DNA of 64,000 bases from JAXDJH01 sp034663635 (GCA_034663635.1 JAXDJH010000013.1:310001-374000); one strand, 5' to 3'; positions 25,907-34,448 are shown, counted from the stretch's first letter. A program made the numbers and translations. The notes: generated by a model not told the origin, from the sequence alone.

Positions 25907-26230
25907 TTAAGAAACTCGGCGAGCGGCTGCAGAGCGAGCACGGTGACGCCCCTCGGTGCGGGCGCGACGGCGAGCTTCAACGCGACGGCGAGCTGCCACG
26001 CGCTGGGCTTCGGTCATGGGAACTGGACGACCAGGAACGCGATGGGGGTCGGGGCGACGCTGAGGGCGAGCCTTGCGGAACGCACCCGGGTAGGCGCTGG
26101 GAGCGATCTTGGAAAGGGCGTTGCTGAACCCTTCGACGCTTCCCATGTGGGCGCGCTCACGGCGCTGCTGGACGAGCAAGCTGCCGATGCCGACGGCACC
26201 GACCGCGAACATGATGACGAGATAGATCAA
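25907..26230 (-). CDS. small single-span membrane protein with basic tail
   Basis: A 107-residue protein. One membrane span (about residues 2-19) is followed by a short polar part with AHMGSVEGFSNALSKI and a C-terminal half extremely rich in Arg, giving a strongly positive cytoplasmic tail. TTG at 26230 is preceded by AAAGGGAG eight bases upstream. It resembles unnamed actinobacterial proteins of the same plan; binding to nucleic acid or to acidic partners is possible. It ends 24 bases before the mreB start on the same strand, suggesting co-transcription. Confidence 0.7.
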   Translation of the reverse strand: MIYLVIMFAVGAVGIGSLLVQQRRERAHMGSVEGFSNALSKIAPSAYPGAFRKARPQRRPDPHRVPGRPVPMTEAQRVAARRRVEARRRARTEGRHRARSAAARRVS

Positions 26231-26376
26231 GCTGCGACTCCCTTTTCGGTCGTATCTGCGGCCCCGGCCAAAGGCGCCTCGTGTTGCCCGCGTGGGCGCA
26301 GCCGAGCCGAACGAGCCTCAGGGTAGCAGAGGCCCCTTGAAGGGGTTCTCCGGGTCCGATGGGCATCCTGCCGGGG

Positions 26377-27447
26377 CTAGATCTTTGTCCTTTTTCGGAC
26401 GGTTCTCAGGGCGGCGGCCGCTCCGAGGAGACCCACGACGGCCGCCCCCTTGGCCAGATCCCCTCGTTTCACGGAGCGCTTACCCACCCTCACGAGGCCT
26501 CGGCTCAGGTCGACGGTTTCGGTGAAGGCCTCGAGGTTGGAGACCTCGCAGGTGAAGCCGGCCCCCGACAGTTTCTCGGTCGAGACGACCCATGGATGCA
26601 TCACGTAGTGGAGGAATCCCTCCGGGGCTTCTGCCAGGCCCATCGACCACATCCGCTTGGCGAGCCCGAACGCGATCGGCTCGGGCAGCTCGAAGCGTTT
26701 GCGGTCGACTATCTCGAGCATCTGATCGGGCGACAGTGAACCCTCGGCGGCGAGGTTGTAGGCGCCGTCCCAATCGGCAAAGACGGCCTCGTGGAGCGCT
26801 CGCGCGACATCGGTCTCGTGCACGAACTGGAGGGGGGCCGCGTATCCCTGAACCGCGAAGAGCACCGGAGTTTGCAGCGCATGGGACCACGCGTTGTCGA
26901 CGTGGGGGCCGAACACGATGGCGGGGCGGAACAACGTGAACGTCACGTCGGGAAACTCCTGACGGAACTCACGCACCACGTATTCGACCTCGAGTTTGTG
27001 GGCCGGGTACGAGAAATCAAGATTCGCTCGGAGCGGCGCATCTTCGGTCAACGGGATGTCGTTGTCGGGATGCGCGCCATAAGCGACGGCGGAAGATGTG
27101 TAGACGATCTTCTTGACCCCCGCCTTCCCCGCTCCGTTGAAGACGTTCTGGCTCCCGTTCACGTTGACGTCGCGCATCTCTTGCTCGTCGTGGATCGGAT
27201 CCATGATGAAAGCCAGGTGCACAACAACGTCGACATCGGTAAAGCGCGCCTCGAGGGCCGGGCTTCGGACGTCAACCTCATCGAAAACGAACTTGGGGTG
27301 GGAGAAGGCCGGACGCCGGACGTCGAACCCGATAACCCTCTCGATCCGGTCATCGGCCGTGAGCTGCTCGATCAGGCGCCCGGCGATATAGCCGGAGGCG
27401 CCCGTAACGGCGACTTTCAGGGGCTTGGAGGAACCCTTTCTGGGCAT
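26377..27447 (-). CDS. NAD(P)-dependent epimerase/dehydratase (extended SDR)
   Basis: A 356-residue extended short-chain dehydrogenase. The Rossmann motif TGASGYIAG is at about 15-23, DVDVVVHLAF at about 71-80, the catalytic Ser in VYTSSAVAYG (about 118-119), and the YxxxK pair Tyr147/Lys151 in YPAHK. The C-terminal 60 residues contain a weakly hydrophobic helix and a basic end. Likely an NAD(P)-linked sugar-nucleotide or small-alcohol enzyme; the substrate cannot be read from sequence. It is divergent from the DUF2342-like gene across about 50 bases. Confidence 0.88.
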   Translation of the reverse strand: MPRKGSSKPLKVAVTGASGYIAGRLIEQLTADDRIERVIGFDVRRPAFSHPKFVFDEVDVRSPALEARFTDVDVVVHLAFIMDPIHDEQEMRDVNVNGSQNVFNGAGKAGVKKIVYTSSAVAYGAHPDNDIPLTEDAPLRANLDFSYPAHKLEVEYVVREFRQEFPDVTFTLFRPAIVFGPHVDNAWSHALQTPVLFAVQGYAAPLQFVHETDVARALHEAVFADWDGAYNLAAEGSLSPDQMLEIVDRKRFELPEPIAFGLAKRMWSMGLAEAPEGFLHYVMHPWVVSTEKLSGAGFTCEVSNLEAFTETVDLSRGLVRVGKRSVKRGDLAKGAAVVGLLGAAAALRTVRKRTKI

Positions 27448-27494
27448 CGGCGGAGAGTACTTCGCTGTATCGCCCGGAGCGCGACCATAGGGAG

Positions 27495-28631
27495 ATGAGT
27501 CAGAACCCCTTCGGGGACATCCCGCTGTTCCGCGAGATCCAGCGCATCCTGTCCTCCGACCAGGGACCCGTTAATTACGAGATAGCGCGTCAGATCGCCG
27601 GAACCATCGCCACGCAGCGAGAGGACCCTTCGCCGACCCCTGAGCTGAAGAACGAGATGGCCGAAGCCGTGCGTTCATCCGAGCAGTTGCTTGTCGGCTA
27701 CACGCGTTTGCAGCTTGACGAACCGTTGCGCTCAACGGCGATGGGCCGCGCGACATGGGTACTTGAAACCCTCAACGGATGGAAGTGGCTGTTCGACGCG
27801 CTTGCAGAGCGCCTGACCGAGGGCATGGCCCCCGCCGAAGGTGAGGGGGCCGATGCGATGGGGGCGGTGATGAAGCAGATCACTCCCCTGTTGATGGGCA
27901 TTCAGACAGGAACGCTCGTTGGCCATCTCGCGAACGAGGCGCTGGGCCGCTACGACCTTCCGATCCCTCGCGAAGATGACGGCACCTTGTTCTTCGTCGC
28001 GCCGAACCTCGCTGCGGTAGCCGATAAGTACCAGTTCGAAGCGTCGTCATTCCACAAGTGGTTCGCACTCAACGAGTCCGCTCGCCACGTCGTTGCGACA
28101 TCGAGGCCGTGGACCATCAAGTACTTCCGCAGTCTCATCGTCGAGTTAACGACGGCGATCGAGATCGACGTGAGCGACCTCGAGCGGCGTCTCGTCGAGT
28201 TGCAGAGCGGCAGCATGGAGGCGCTCCAAGAAGGGATCGGCGGCGAGCGATTCATGCCGCTCGTGCCGAACGAACGACATCGTCTAGCGGCTCTGCGGCT
28301 TCGAAGCTTCAATGCGATCTTCGACGGCTACGGGAATCACGCGGCTTCCGCAGTGGCCCGGCACCTCGTCGCGGACGAGGCAAAGATCGCCGAAGGGATG
28401 GCGCGCTACGAGGCCGAGCCGAGCGAGGGCCGCGGGATGCTTGCGGGCATCCTCGGGATCGAGAGGGACCGGGCGCTCGAGACGGCCGGCTCGACGTTCT
28501 GCGCCGCGGTTGTGAAGATGCGCGGCATGGACAGCCTCAACAAGGTCTGGGACGCACCCGACAACCTCCCGACGATGGACGAGATCAAGGATCCATTCGC
28601 CTGGATGGAACGCATCCTCGTCGAGGAGTGA
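27495..28631 (+). CDS. DUF2342/zincin_2-family protein lacking the zinc motif
   Basis: A 378-residue protein with the helical architecture of the actinobacterial DUF2342 family, often called a putative zinc metalloprotease linked to F420 genes. Family landmarks present include a helical N-half ending in MGIQTGTLVGHLA, LFFVAPNLAAVADKYQ, and a later FDGYGNHAASAV block. At the place where relatives have an HExxH motif, residues 193-197 read NESAR, so both zinc His ligands are missing; Glu194 remains. It is probably catalytically dead or works differently. ATG at 27495. It overlaps the next gene by four bases (GTGA). I rate the family as likely and the loss of the motif as seen directly. Confidence 0.75.
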   Translation: MSQNPFGDIPLFREIQRILSSDQGPVNYEIARQIAGTIATQREDPSPTPELKNEMAEAVRSSEQLLVGYTRLQLDEPLRSTAMGRATWVLETLNGWKWLFDALAERLTEGMAPAEGEGADAMGAVMKQITPLLMGIQTGTLVGHLANEALGRYDLPIPREDDGTLFFVAPNLAAVADKYQFEASSFHKWFALNESARHVVATSRPWTIKYFRSLIVELTTAIEIDVSDLERRLVELQSGSMEALQEGIGGERFMPLVPNERHRLAALRLRSFNAIFDGYGNHAASAVARHLVADEAKIAEGMARYEAEPSEGRGMLAGILGIERDRALETAGSTFCAAVVKMRGMDSLNKVWDAPDNLPTMDEIKDPFAWMERILVEE

Positions 28632-30001
28632 TCGACAAAGAGATCGTCTGCGGGAGCGGCTGGGTCACCGCCGAGCTTCCAAACGACGCCGAGATCGTGG
28701 GGCCGGGGATGTCATTGCCCCTCGAGGCCGCGGGTGATCTTGAGTCCGTTGTGCGTCGCGCGCTCGACGAGCCGCTCGACCGGCCACCTCTGAGGGATCA
28801 AGTCGGGCCGGGCTCGCGGGTGACTCTCGCATTCGATGATCCGACGGTTCCTTGCTATGCACCGCTGTGGGCGGTCGCGGTGCCGATGATCGTCGAGGAA
28901 CTCACCGGGGCCGGGGTCAAAGAGCGCGACATCGAGCTCGTCTGCGCCAACGCCCTGCACCGGCAGTTCACCCACGACGAGTTGGCGGGGATCCTGGGGG
29001 CCGACGTCGTGAAGCGACACGCCCCCCGGCTCAGGTCGCACGATGCGGAGGATTCCGACGCGATGGTTCATCTCGGTCGGACGCCGAGCGGGTTGGATGT
29101 GGAGCTCAGCCGGTCGGTGACGGACGCCGACCTGACGATCTATCTGAACTGCTCGACGACGCGTGGCTTCTCGGGTGGGTGGAAGTCGGTGTGCGTGGGG
29201 CTATCCGGTTACCGGTCGATCCATCATCACCACACCCCCGACATCATGAGCATGTCGCTCGACCGAAATCGCATGCACGAGATGCTCGACGAGATGGGAG
29301 CCCTCGTCGAGGATCAGCTCGGCGACGATCGCATCTTCAAGCTCGAGACTCTTCTGGCGAACCCGATCGCAGTTCACGACATCTATTCGGGCAGCGTCGG
29401 CGCGACGAGAGCGAAGATCGTCGAGAAAACGAAAGCTCATCAGAGCGCGAGACGCGACCTGATCCCCGAACCCGTCGATGTCGTCGTCTACGGAGTTCCG
29501 GACTGGAGCCCCTATGCCGCCTACTCCCACAACAATCCGATGCTGGATCTGATCTCTACGGGGCTTGGTTATCTCGGCGGGATGATCCAGGCGCTCGGCA
29601 AGCCCGGTTGCACCGTGATCCTGGCAACGCCGTGCCCGGATCGTTGGGACGACCGGCACCACCCTTCTTATAGAGAGGTGTGGGAAACGGTGATCCCCGA
29701 GACCCGCGATCCGGACGAGGCGCGGGCGCGCTTCGAGCCCGACTATGCGAACCGGGCCGATCTCATCCACAAGTACCGCTTCGAGAATGGCTTCCATCCG
29801 GTGCACGGGATCATGGCGCTATATCCGTTGAAACGACTGCGCCACGCGGCCCGCGTCATCGTGGCCCACGCCGAGGACCCGGCGATCCCACAGCACTGCG
29901 GCTTCGAGACCGCGCCGACCGTGAAAGATGCGCTAGCGATGGCGGGGGCCGGAAAGTCGGTAGCGCTGGTCGAATACCCGCCGGCCTTCAACCGCCAATA
30001 A
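28628..30001 (+). CDS. LarA-like (DUF2088) nickel-pincer racemase-family protein
   Basis: A 457-residue protein of the lactate-racemase N-terminal family (LarA, DUF2088). Visible family features are VTLAFDDPTVPCYAPL near residue 60-75, a catalytic-type ANALHRQFTHDEL (around residue 103), a GYRSIHHHHTP segment, and the long C-terminal domain with DIYSGSV and VYGVPDWSPY. The relatives use a nickel pincer cofactor to racemise lactate or epimerise other hydroxy acids; this substrate is unknown and no larB/larC/larE genes are in the window. GTG at 28628 overlaps the upstream stop (GTGA), so translation is coupled. A longer frame starting at 28058 is a shadow of the upstream gene. Confidence 0.78.
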   Translation: MIDKEIVCGSGWVTAELPNDAEIVGPGMSLPLEAAGDLESVVRRALDEPLDRPPLRDQVGPGSRVTLAFDDPTVPCYAPLWAVAVPMIVEELTGAGVKERDIELVCANALHRQFTHDELAGILGADVVKRHAPRLRSHDAEDSDAMVHLGRTPSGLDVELSRSVTDADLTIYLNCSTTRGFSGGWKSVCVGLSGYRSIHHHHTPDIMSMSLDRNRMHEMLDEMGALVEDQLGDDRIFKLETLLANPIAVHDIYSGSVGATRAKIVEKTKAHQSARRDLIPEPVDVVVYGVPDWSPYAAYSHNNPMLDLISTGLGYLGGMIQALGKPGCTVILATPCPDRWDDRHHPSYREVWETVIPETRDPDEARARFEPDYANRADLIHKYRFENGFHPVHGIMALYPLKRLRHAARVIVAHAEDPAIPQHCGFETAPTVKDALAMAGAGKSVALVEYPPAFNRQ

Positions 30002-30011
30002 CCCCCCGGGG

Positions 30012-30497
30012 TTAGACGGGGAAGATCTCGCCTTCGACGGTTCCGTTTTCGATCCATAGCAGGCCCATCGAGGTGAAGGGCGCTTGGCGCTTCCACGTCG
30101 GGCTGCCGGGATTGAAGAGCAATAGACCGTCGCGATCCTCGTTGAAGGGCATGTGGCTGTGGCCGAAGATGACGACGCGAGCAGCGGGGAAACGCTTTCG
30201 CATGCGGTTCCACCGGCCCCCGCTGGCGCCGGAGTCATGGAGCATCGCGATCCGGACCCCGCCGAGCTCGAGCTCGACCTCTTCGGTCGCTCCCGCGTCC
30301 CTGACGTCCATCGCGTCGCAGTTGCCCATCACGACGGTCGTCGGCGCGAGCGCGTTCAGCTCCACGATCACTGCCGGATCCACGACGTCGCCAGCATGAA
30401 GGATGTGATCGGCCGATTCCAGATATGGCCACGCCCCCATCGGGATCGTGCGCGACATCCCCTGGGTGTGCGTGTCGGCGACGACGGCGACCTTCAT
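30012..30497 (-). CDS. YfcE/MJ0936-type metallophosphoesterase
   Basis: A 161-residue calcineurin-like phosphodiesterase. All metal-site motifs are present: DTH (Asp8, His10), GDVVD (Asp37), GNCD (Asn59), LHDSG, and FGHSHMPF near residue 115. This is the compact MJ0936/YfcE design that hydrolyses phosphodiesters in the cytoplasm with two metals. ATG 30497 begins the conserved first strand (MKVAVVADTH); a longer upstream frame has no support. It is convergent with the LarA-like gene, leaving ten bases. Confidence 0.9.
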   Translation of the reverse strand: MKVAVVADTHTQGMSRTIPMGAWPYLESADHILHAGDVVDPAVIVELNALAPTTVVMGNCDAMDVRDAGATEEVELELGGVRIAMLHDSGASGGRWNRMRKRFPAARVVIFGHSHMPFNEDRDGLLLFNPGSPTWKRQAPFTSMGLLWIENGTVEGEIFPV

Positions 30498-30532
30498 ACG
30501 AGCGACCTTAAAGGCATGGTTAAGGTGGGCCG

Positions 30533-30928
30533 GTGACCGACGAAGCCGAGGTTCTCGCTGCGTTCGATGGCGTCTATGCGGCGGCTTGCGACGCGCGGGA
30601 CATCGAAGCGCTCCTTCGCTACTTCGGCTCCGACGAGGACATCTCATGGTGGGGGTCGGCCGCCTCGGAGCAATTCGCCGGGTCGGCCGGATTCCGCAAG
30701 TTCGCCGAATACATCACGCAGGTTCCGGGCCAGATCAGCTTCGAGTGGGATGAGCGGAAGGTGCGGATCGAAGGCGACGTGGGGTGGGTCAATGCGCTCG
30801 GCCTGGCCAGTGTGCTGACGGACGGCGCAAGCGAAAGCGCGCCCTACCGAGTCACGATGATCTTCCTAAAACGAGACGGTCGCTGGCTCCTGCACACGTA
30901 TCACGGCTCGATCCCGAGCGTGGACTAA
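30533..30928 (+). CDS. SnoaL/NTF2-like (DUF4440) protein
   Basis: A 131-residue alpha+beta-barrel protein of the NTF2-like superfamily. It starts with a helical AFDGVYAAACDARDIEALLRYF, followed by strands containing ISWWGS, GFRKFAEYI and VTMIFLKRDGRWLLHTYHGS, the usual DUF4440/SnoaL-3 layout. Family members are small isomerases, dehydratases or ligand-binding proteins; nothing here identifies which. GTG 30533, divergent from the phosphoesterase with about 35 bases between. Confidence 0.82.
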   Translation: MTDEAEVLAAFDGVYAAACDARDIEALLRYFGSDEDISWWGSAASEQFAGSAGFRKFAEYITQVPGQISFEWDERKVRIEGDVGWVNALGLASVLTDGASESAPYRVTMIFLKRDGRWLLHTYHGSIPSVD

Positions 30929-30939
30929 CCCCACACACA

Positions 30940-30992
30940 CCGTTCTTTTCCACAGTGCAAGACCTCAGGGCTCGCAGCGTGGAAAAGAATGG
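30940..30992. repeat. inverted repeat between convergent genes
   Basis: Arms CCGTTCTTTTCCAC (30940-30953) and GTGGAAAAGAATGG (30979-30992) pair at 13 of 14 positions. The 25-base interior is itself partly self-complementary. It fills almost the whole gap between the 3' ends of the NTF2-like gene (plus) and the S8 protease (minus). It lacks the GC stem plus T-run of a normal terminator. Confidence 0.6.
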
Positions 30993-30994
30993 AG

Positions 30995-32533
30995 TTATTG
31001 AGGGGGTTGGAGGAGCGGGCAGGACCTCTCGATCATCGAGCGCGTCGGATAGGCGGAGTCGTCGCCCGGAAGCTTCGTCTTGCCGTCCTTGAAGTAGCCG
31101 TGACTCCACGCTCCCCAGAGGTGCTGGCGGCAATACGAGTCGACGACCATCCAATCCTTCTCGCCCTTCGGGCGCTTCAGCTCTTTGGCGTCGCCCAGCA
31201 ACGGGCCCATGATGCGGCTGAATTCCTTCAACCACTCGCCGACCTTCCCGGTCTCTCGAGCGAAGTAGCTGCCGTGGCCTTCCGAAAGGAAGTCCTCTTC
31301 ACCGATGCGCGGAGCGGCCCCCACCCCGCCGGGAGTAAGCCCGGCCTCGGTGTGAACGGCTCCGTGGAAGAGACGATTACGGAGCTCGACCGCGGTCAAC
31401 TTCCCGTCGCCCAGCTCGCAGTCGGGTCGTGTACTGCCACATGGATAAGGAGTGCCCTTCGCGATCACGCCGCGATCCTGCGTCCGGCTCGGCCCCCGCA
31501 ACGCGCGTCGAGCCAGGTACAAGGCGCGCGCATAGGTGCCGGCGATCGTCGGAGTCGCGTTCGAGGTTCCGCTGAATCCACCCGGCCCGGTTCCACCCAC
31601 GGTCGGAGATCCGTAGGCGGCGGGATAACTGCTCCCGATGCCGGCGATATCGGCAGGCTTACCGGCGCCGGTGTAGGAGGCGTGCGCGCCGGGACTGACC
31701 GCGCCCACCGTCACGATCCAGTCGGGCCCTTCTTGAGAAGACTCGTAGGTCTGGTTCGGAAACAGGAACGCGTTCTCGACGCCGTTGCCGGCCGAGAAGA
31801 AGATCGTCTGGCCTCTGTCGCTGGCTCGCTTCTGCAGTTGCGTGTTCGAGCCCGCGTAGACACGCTCGCGCCCAACAGGCGTTGTGCCGAAACCGTACGA
31901 GTTCGAGATCGCGTCGATCCATGTCTGCGACATGACCCAATCGATCGCCTGTTCGGCGTCGGCCTGCGCGTTGATGTTTACGAAAACAAGGAGACACTCG
32001 GGGCACGTCCCGTGGATGTTGCCGACGGAGACACTCGTCGTACCGGTTCCGTGCGCGCTCGTCGGGCCGTGGATCTTGGTCCCGCCGAAATCGATAGCGC
32101 CGATCACCTTCGTGTCGGGCATCCAGTAGTAGTGGATCTCGTCGCCCGTGCTCTGCTTGACGGCGTCCCACTTGGCTTTGTCCTTCGCGTCGAGGCCCTC
32201 GACGGGAGTCATCTCGTTGCGGTCGTCGAGGCTGAGGTCGATCGACTCGTACGACGCGAACTCTTTAGTGCTCGGGAAACCGGGGAGCCACTTGTCGGGG
32301 GCCGTGTCGAGAGGAAGGTCGTTCGATTTCTCGCTGTCGAGCTGTTGCGGCATCTTCGAGGCCGCGAAGTCCCAGTGGTAGGGAGCGAAGGTGAAGTCGA
32401 TAACAGCGACGACGGTCGCGTCGTCGATCTCTCGATCGGAGACCGCGGGAGGACCGGTGGCCTGGGCCGGTATGGGCGCGGTCAAGCTCGACAGCGCCAC
32501 AACGGCGACTATCAAAGCGATGGATCGACGCAC
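30995..32533 (-). CDS. secreted S8 (subtilisin-like) serine protease
   Basis: A 512-residue exported protease. A signal peptide covers about 1-25. The catalytic triad is in subtilase order: Asp46 in VAVIDFTFAP, His161 in SAHGTGTTS, and Ser324 in GFSGTSNATP, with the oxyanion Asn250 in SAGNG. Between Asp and His there is an unusually long insert (about 115 residues), and about 170 residues follow the Ser domain. GTG 32533 is preceded by a strong AAGGAGG-type ribosome site. It probably degrades proteins outside the cell. The gene ends beside an unusual inverted repeat. Confidence 0.88.
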   Translation of the reverse strand: MRRSIALIVAVVALSSLTAPIPAQATGPPAVSDREIDDATVVAVIDFTFAPYHWDFAASKMPQQLDSEKSNDLPLDTAPDKWLPGFPSTKEFASYESIDLSLDDRNEMTPVEGLDAKDKAKWDAVKQSTGDEIHYYWMPDTKVIGAIDFGGTKIHGPTSAHGTGTTSVSVGNIHGTCPECLLVFVNINAQADAEQAIDWVMSQTWIDAISNSYGFGTTPVGRERVYAGSNTQLQKRASDRGQTIFFSAGNGVENAFLFPNQTYESSQEGPDWIVTVGAVSPGAHASYTGAGKPADIAGIGSSYPAAYGSPTVGGTGPGGFSGTSNATPTIAGTYARALYLARRALRGPSRTQDRGVIAKGTPYPCGSTRPDCELGDGKLTAVELRNRLFHGAVHTEAGLTPGGVGAAPRIGEEDFLSEGHGSYFARETGKVGEWLKEFSRIMGPLLGDAKELKRPKGEKDWMVVDSYCRQHLWGAWSHGYFKDGKTKLPGDDSAYPTRSMIERSCPLLQPPQ

Positions 32534-32563
32534 CTCAGCCCCCTCCTTGAACCAGCGAACCTT

Positions 32564-32587
32564 CCCTGAGGGTTCTGCCGCTCAGGG
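32564..32587 (-). promoter_or_regulatory. hairpin in the S8 protease leader
   Basis: CCCTGAG (32564-32570) pairs with CTCAGGG (32581-32587) around a ten-base loop read as CGGCAGAACC on the coding strand, about 30 bases before the GTG start. The leader of the secreted-protein gene at 12334 has GCAGAACC in a similar loop. Confidence 0.4.
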
Positions 32588-32643
32588 GGCGTTCCTGCCT
32601 ATAAGCCGCCTGAGTTAGAGGGGGGCAGCCGAAGGACGAGAGT

Positions 32644-33246
32644 TCACGGGGCGGTCGGTGGGGGCTGACCGGGGGCCGAAACCTCGACCGAGTCGGGCCG
32701 CCGCCCAAACTGGGGCACCGTTCCGAGGACCACGAGGGCCGCGCTCGAGTAGACGAGCTCCTTGCATTCGCAGTTTTCAGCGAACGAGGCCGCTCCGAAG
32801 AACAAGCCGAGGACCATTAGCGCGATCCCCCAGCGCCGGTGCTTCCAGCCCCCAGTTCGCCACCGCCAAAGGATCGCGAACGTGCCGATAACGAGAGTGA
32901 CGAGTCCGATGAAAAACGCGACAGTTTCATTGGTTGAGTGACGGCATTGGGCGAACTCCACGTTCTCGGTGTCGTCCGGGTCGTAGACGATCTCGACTTT
33001 GTCCCCTGCCTGCGTGGTGTCGGGGTCCCCGCAATAAGGGAAAGAGTCCGTGACAGTGAATCCGATGTCGTCCTGGAACTCGATGTCCACAGTGAAGGAC
33101 TCGACGCGTCCAGGGCCGAATCGTCTTGTGCTGCCCCCCGTGATCGTCGCGGTCGTGTGAACGCCGCTATCGACCAGGGTCTGGGCCTTACGCGCGTCGG
33201 ACGGGGCGCCGATCGTCATGGCGAAGCCGATGACGAACAGGCACAC
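32644..33246 (-). CDS. DUF3592-type membrane protein
   Basis: About 200 residues with an N-terminal membrane segment, an external beta domain (ATITGGSTRRFGPGRVESFTVDIEF, TVTDSFPYCGDPDTTQAGDKVEIVYDPDD) typical of DUF3592, and two further spans near 110-128 and 138-155, then a Pro-rich end. Function unknown in the family. The start is doubtful: GTG 33246 is the first ordinary start, but it cuts into the first membrane helix. The frame stays open upstream, and AAGGAG at 33297-33302, right after the upstream stop, points to an ACG at 33288 or an ATC at 33285. A non-AUG start is possible. Confidence 0.75.
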   Translation of the reverse strand: MCLFVIGFAMTIGAPSDARKAQTLVDSGVHTTATITGGSTRRFGPGRVESFTVDIEFQDDIGFTVTDSFPYCGDPDTTQAGDKVEIVYDPDDTENVEFAQCRHSTNETVAFFIGLVTLVIGTFAILWRWRTGGWKHRRWGIALMVLGLFFGAASFAENCECKELVYSSAALVVLGTVPQFGRRPDSVEVSAPGQPPPTAP

Positions 33247-33304
33247 GCCGATGATTCCCCAGGCCCGTTGGACGATGAACCCGATCGTTGGGAACGCTCC
33301 TTGC

Positions 33305-34420
33305 CTAGTCCCTGCCTCCGCAGGCGGGGCACTTGGGGTCCCGCCTTACCTTCACTTCCGAGAAGGTAGTGGACTGGGCGTCAAAAACAAGTAGGCGGCC
33401 CGAAAGTGATTGGCCGTATCCGATGATCAGCTTGAGCGCCTCGTTGGCCTGGAGCGTCCCGACGATGCCCGGCAGCACACCGAGAACGCCGGCCTCCGAG
33501 CAGTTAGGAGCAAGCTCGGGCGGCGGGGCCTCGGGGTAGAGGCAGGCGTAGCACGGGCCGTCGAACGGGATGAACGTCGAAACCATGCCCTCGAACCTGA
33601 AGATCGAGCCGTGCACGACGGGCTTGCGCAGATCGACGGCCGCATCGTTGAGCACGTAGCGAGTCTCGAAGTTGTCGGAGCCGTCGATGATCACGTCGTA
33701 CTGACTGATGAGCTCTTTGACGTTGTTGGCGTCCATGCGGAACGGATGCATCTCGACCTTCACGTCCGGGTTGAGCTTCTCGAGAGTCTGCTTAGCGGAT
33801 TCGGCCTTCGAGACACCGAGGCGATCGGTGTTGTGAATCACCTGACGCTGGAGGTTGCTCGCCTCGACGACGTCGGAGTCGACGATGCCGAGGGTGCCGA
33901 CGCCGGCCGCCGCGAGATACAGAAGCGACGGAGAGCCGAGCCCACCCGCGCCGATCGACAGCACCTTCGCGTCGAGCAGCTTCTGCTGTCCGACCTCTCC
34001 GACTTCCTTGAGGATCAGGTGACGCGCGTAGCGATCTCGCTGGTCCGGATCCAGAACCTTCGGGATTTCGAATTCAAAGCCGAGGTCTTTCCAGCGAGAG
34101 AACCCACCGCGCATGTTGACGACGTTCTCGTAGCCGAGCTCGAGCATCGTGCGCGCAGCGAACACGCTTCGAACTCCGGTGGCGCAGTAGACGACGACCT
34201 CGGCCGACTTGTCGGAAACGACGTCCTCGACACGGCTCTCGAAGTGGGCTCGAGAGAGGGTCTTGGCCCCCGGCAGGATCCCGACGGCCCATTCCTCGTC
34301 CTCGCGGACGTCGAGCAGAACTGGGGCGTCTTTATTGTCGAGCCGCTCTTTGATCGACTCGGGATCGATATTCGGGAGCTCCGTCCGGAGCTGTTTGAGG
34401 ATGTCTCGGAAGTTAGTCAT
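33305..34420 (-). CDS. rhodanese-ThiF/MoeB fusion (E1-like sulfur-carrier activating enzyme)
   Basis: A 371-residue two-domain enzyme. Residues about 20-115 are a rhodanese domain with active-site Cys79 in VVVYCATGVRS. Residues about 125-371 are a ThiF/MoeB adenylating domain: GxGxxG in LSIGAGGLGSP (about 157-162), the ATP-site Arg/Gln region NLQRQVIH, DGSDNFETRY, and two CxxC zinc pairs (CYAC, and C364/C367 at the end). It should adenylate the C-terminal glycine of a small sulfur carrier and load sulfur on it, feeding thiamine, molybdopterin or thiolation pathways. In the common MoeZ/MOCS3 design the rhodanese is C-terminal; here it comes first. No carrier gene is adjacent. Confidence 0.9.
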   Translation of the reverse strand: MTNFRDILKQLRTELPNIDPESIKERLDNKDAPVLLDVREDEEWAVGILPGAKTLSRAHFESRVEDVVSDKSAEVVVYCATGVRSVFAARTMLELGYENVVNMRGGFSRWKDLGFEFEIPKVLDPDQRDRYARHLILKEVGEVGQQKLLDAKVLSIGAGGLGSPSLLYLAAAGVGTLGIVDSDVVEASNLQRQVIHNTDRLGVSKAESAKQTLEKLNPDVKVEMHPFRMDANNVKELISQYDVIIDGSDNFETRYVLNDAAVDLRKPVVHGSIFRFEGMVSTFIPFDGPCYACLYPEAPPPELAPNCSEAGVLGVLPGIVGTLQANEALKLIIGYGQSLSGRLLVFDAQSTTFSEVKVRRDPKCPACGGRD

Positions 34421-34448
34421 CTATATACCTTACAATAAGTGCTAAGTC

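Noticed and set aside
30989..32569. Long open frame (526 codons) on the plus strand
   Set aside because: Antisense to the S8 protease, whose triad and signal peptide are clear.
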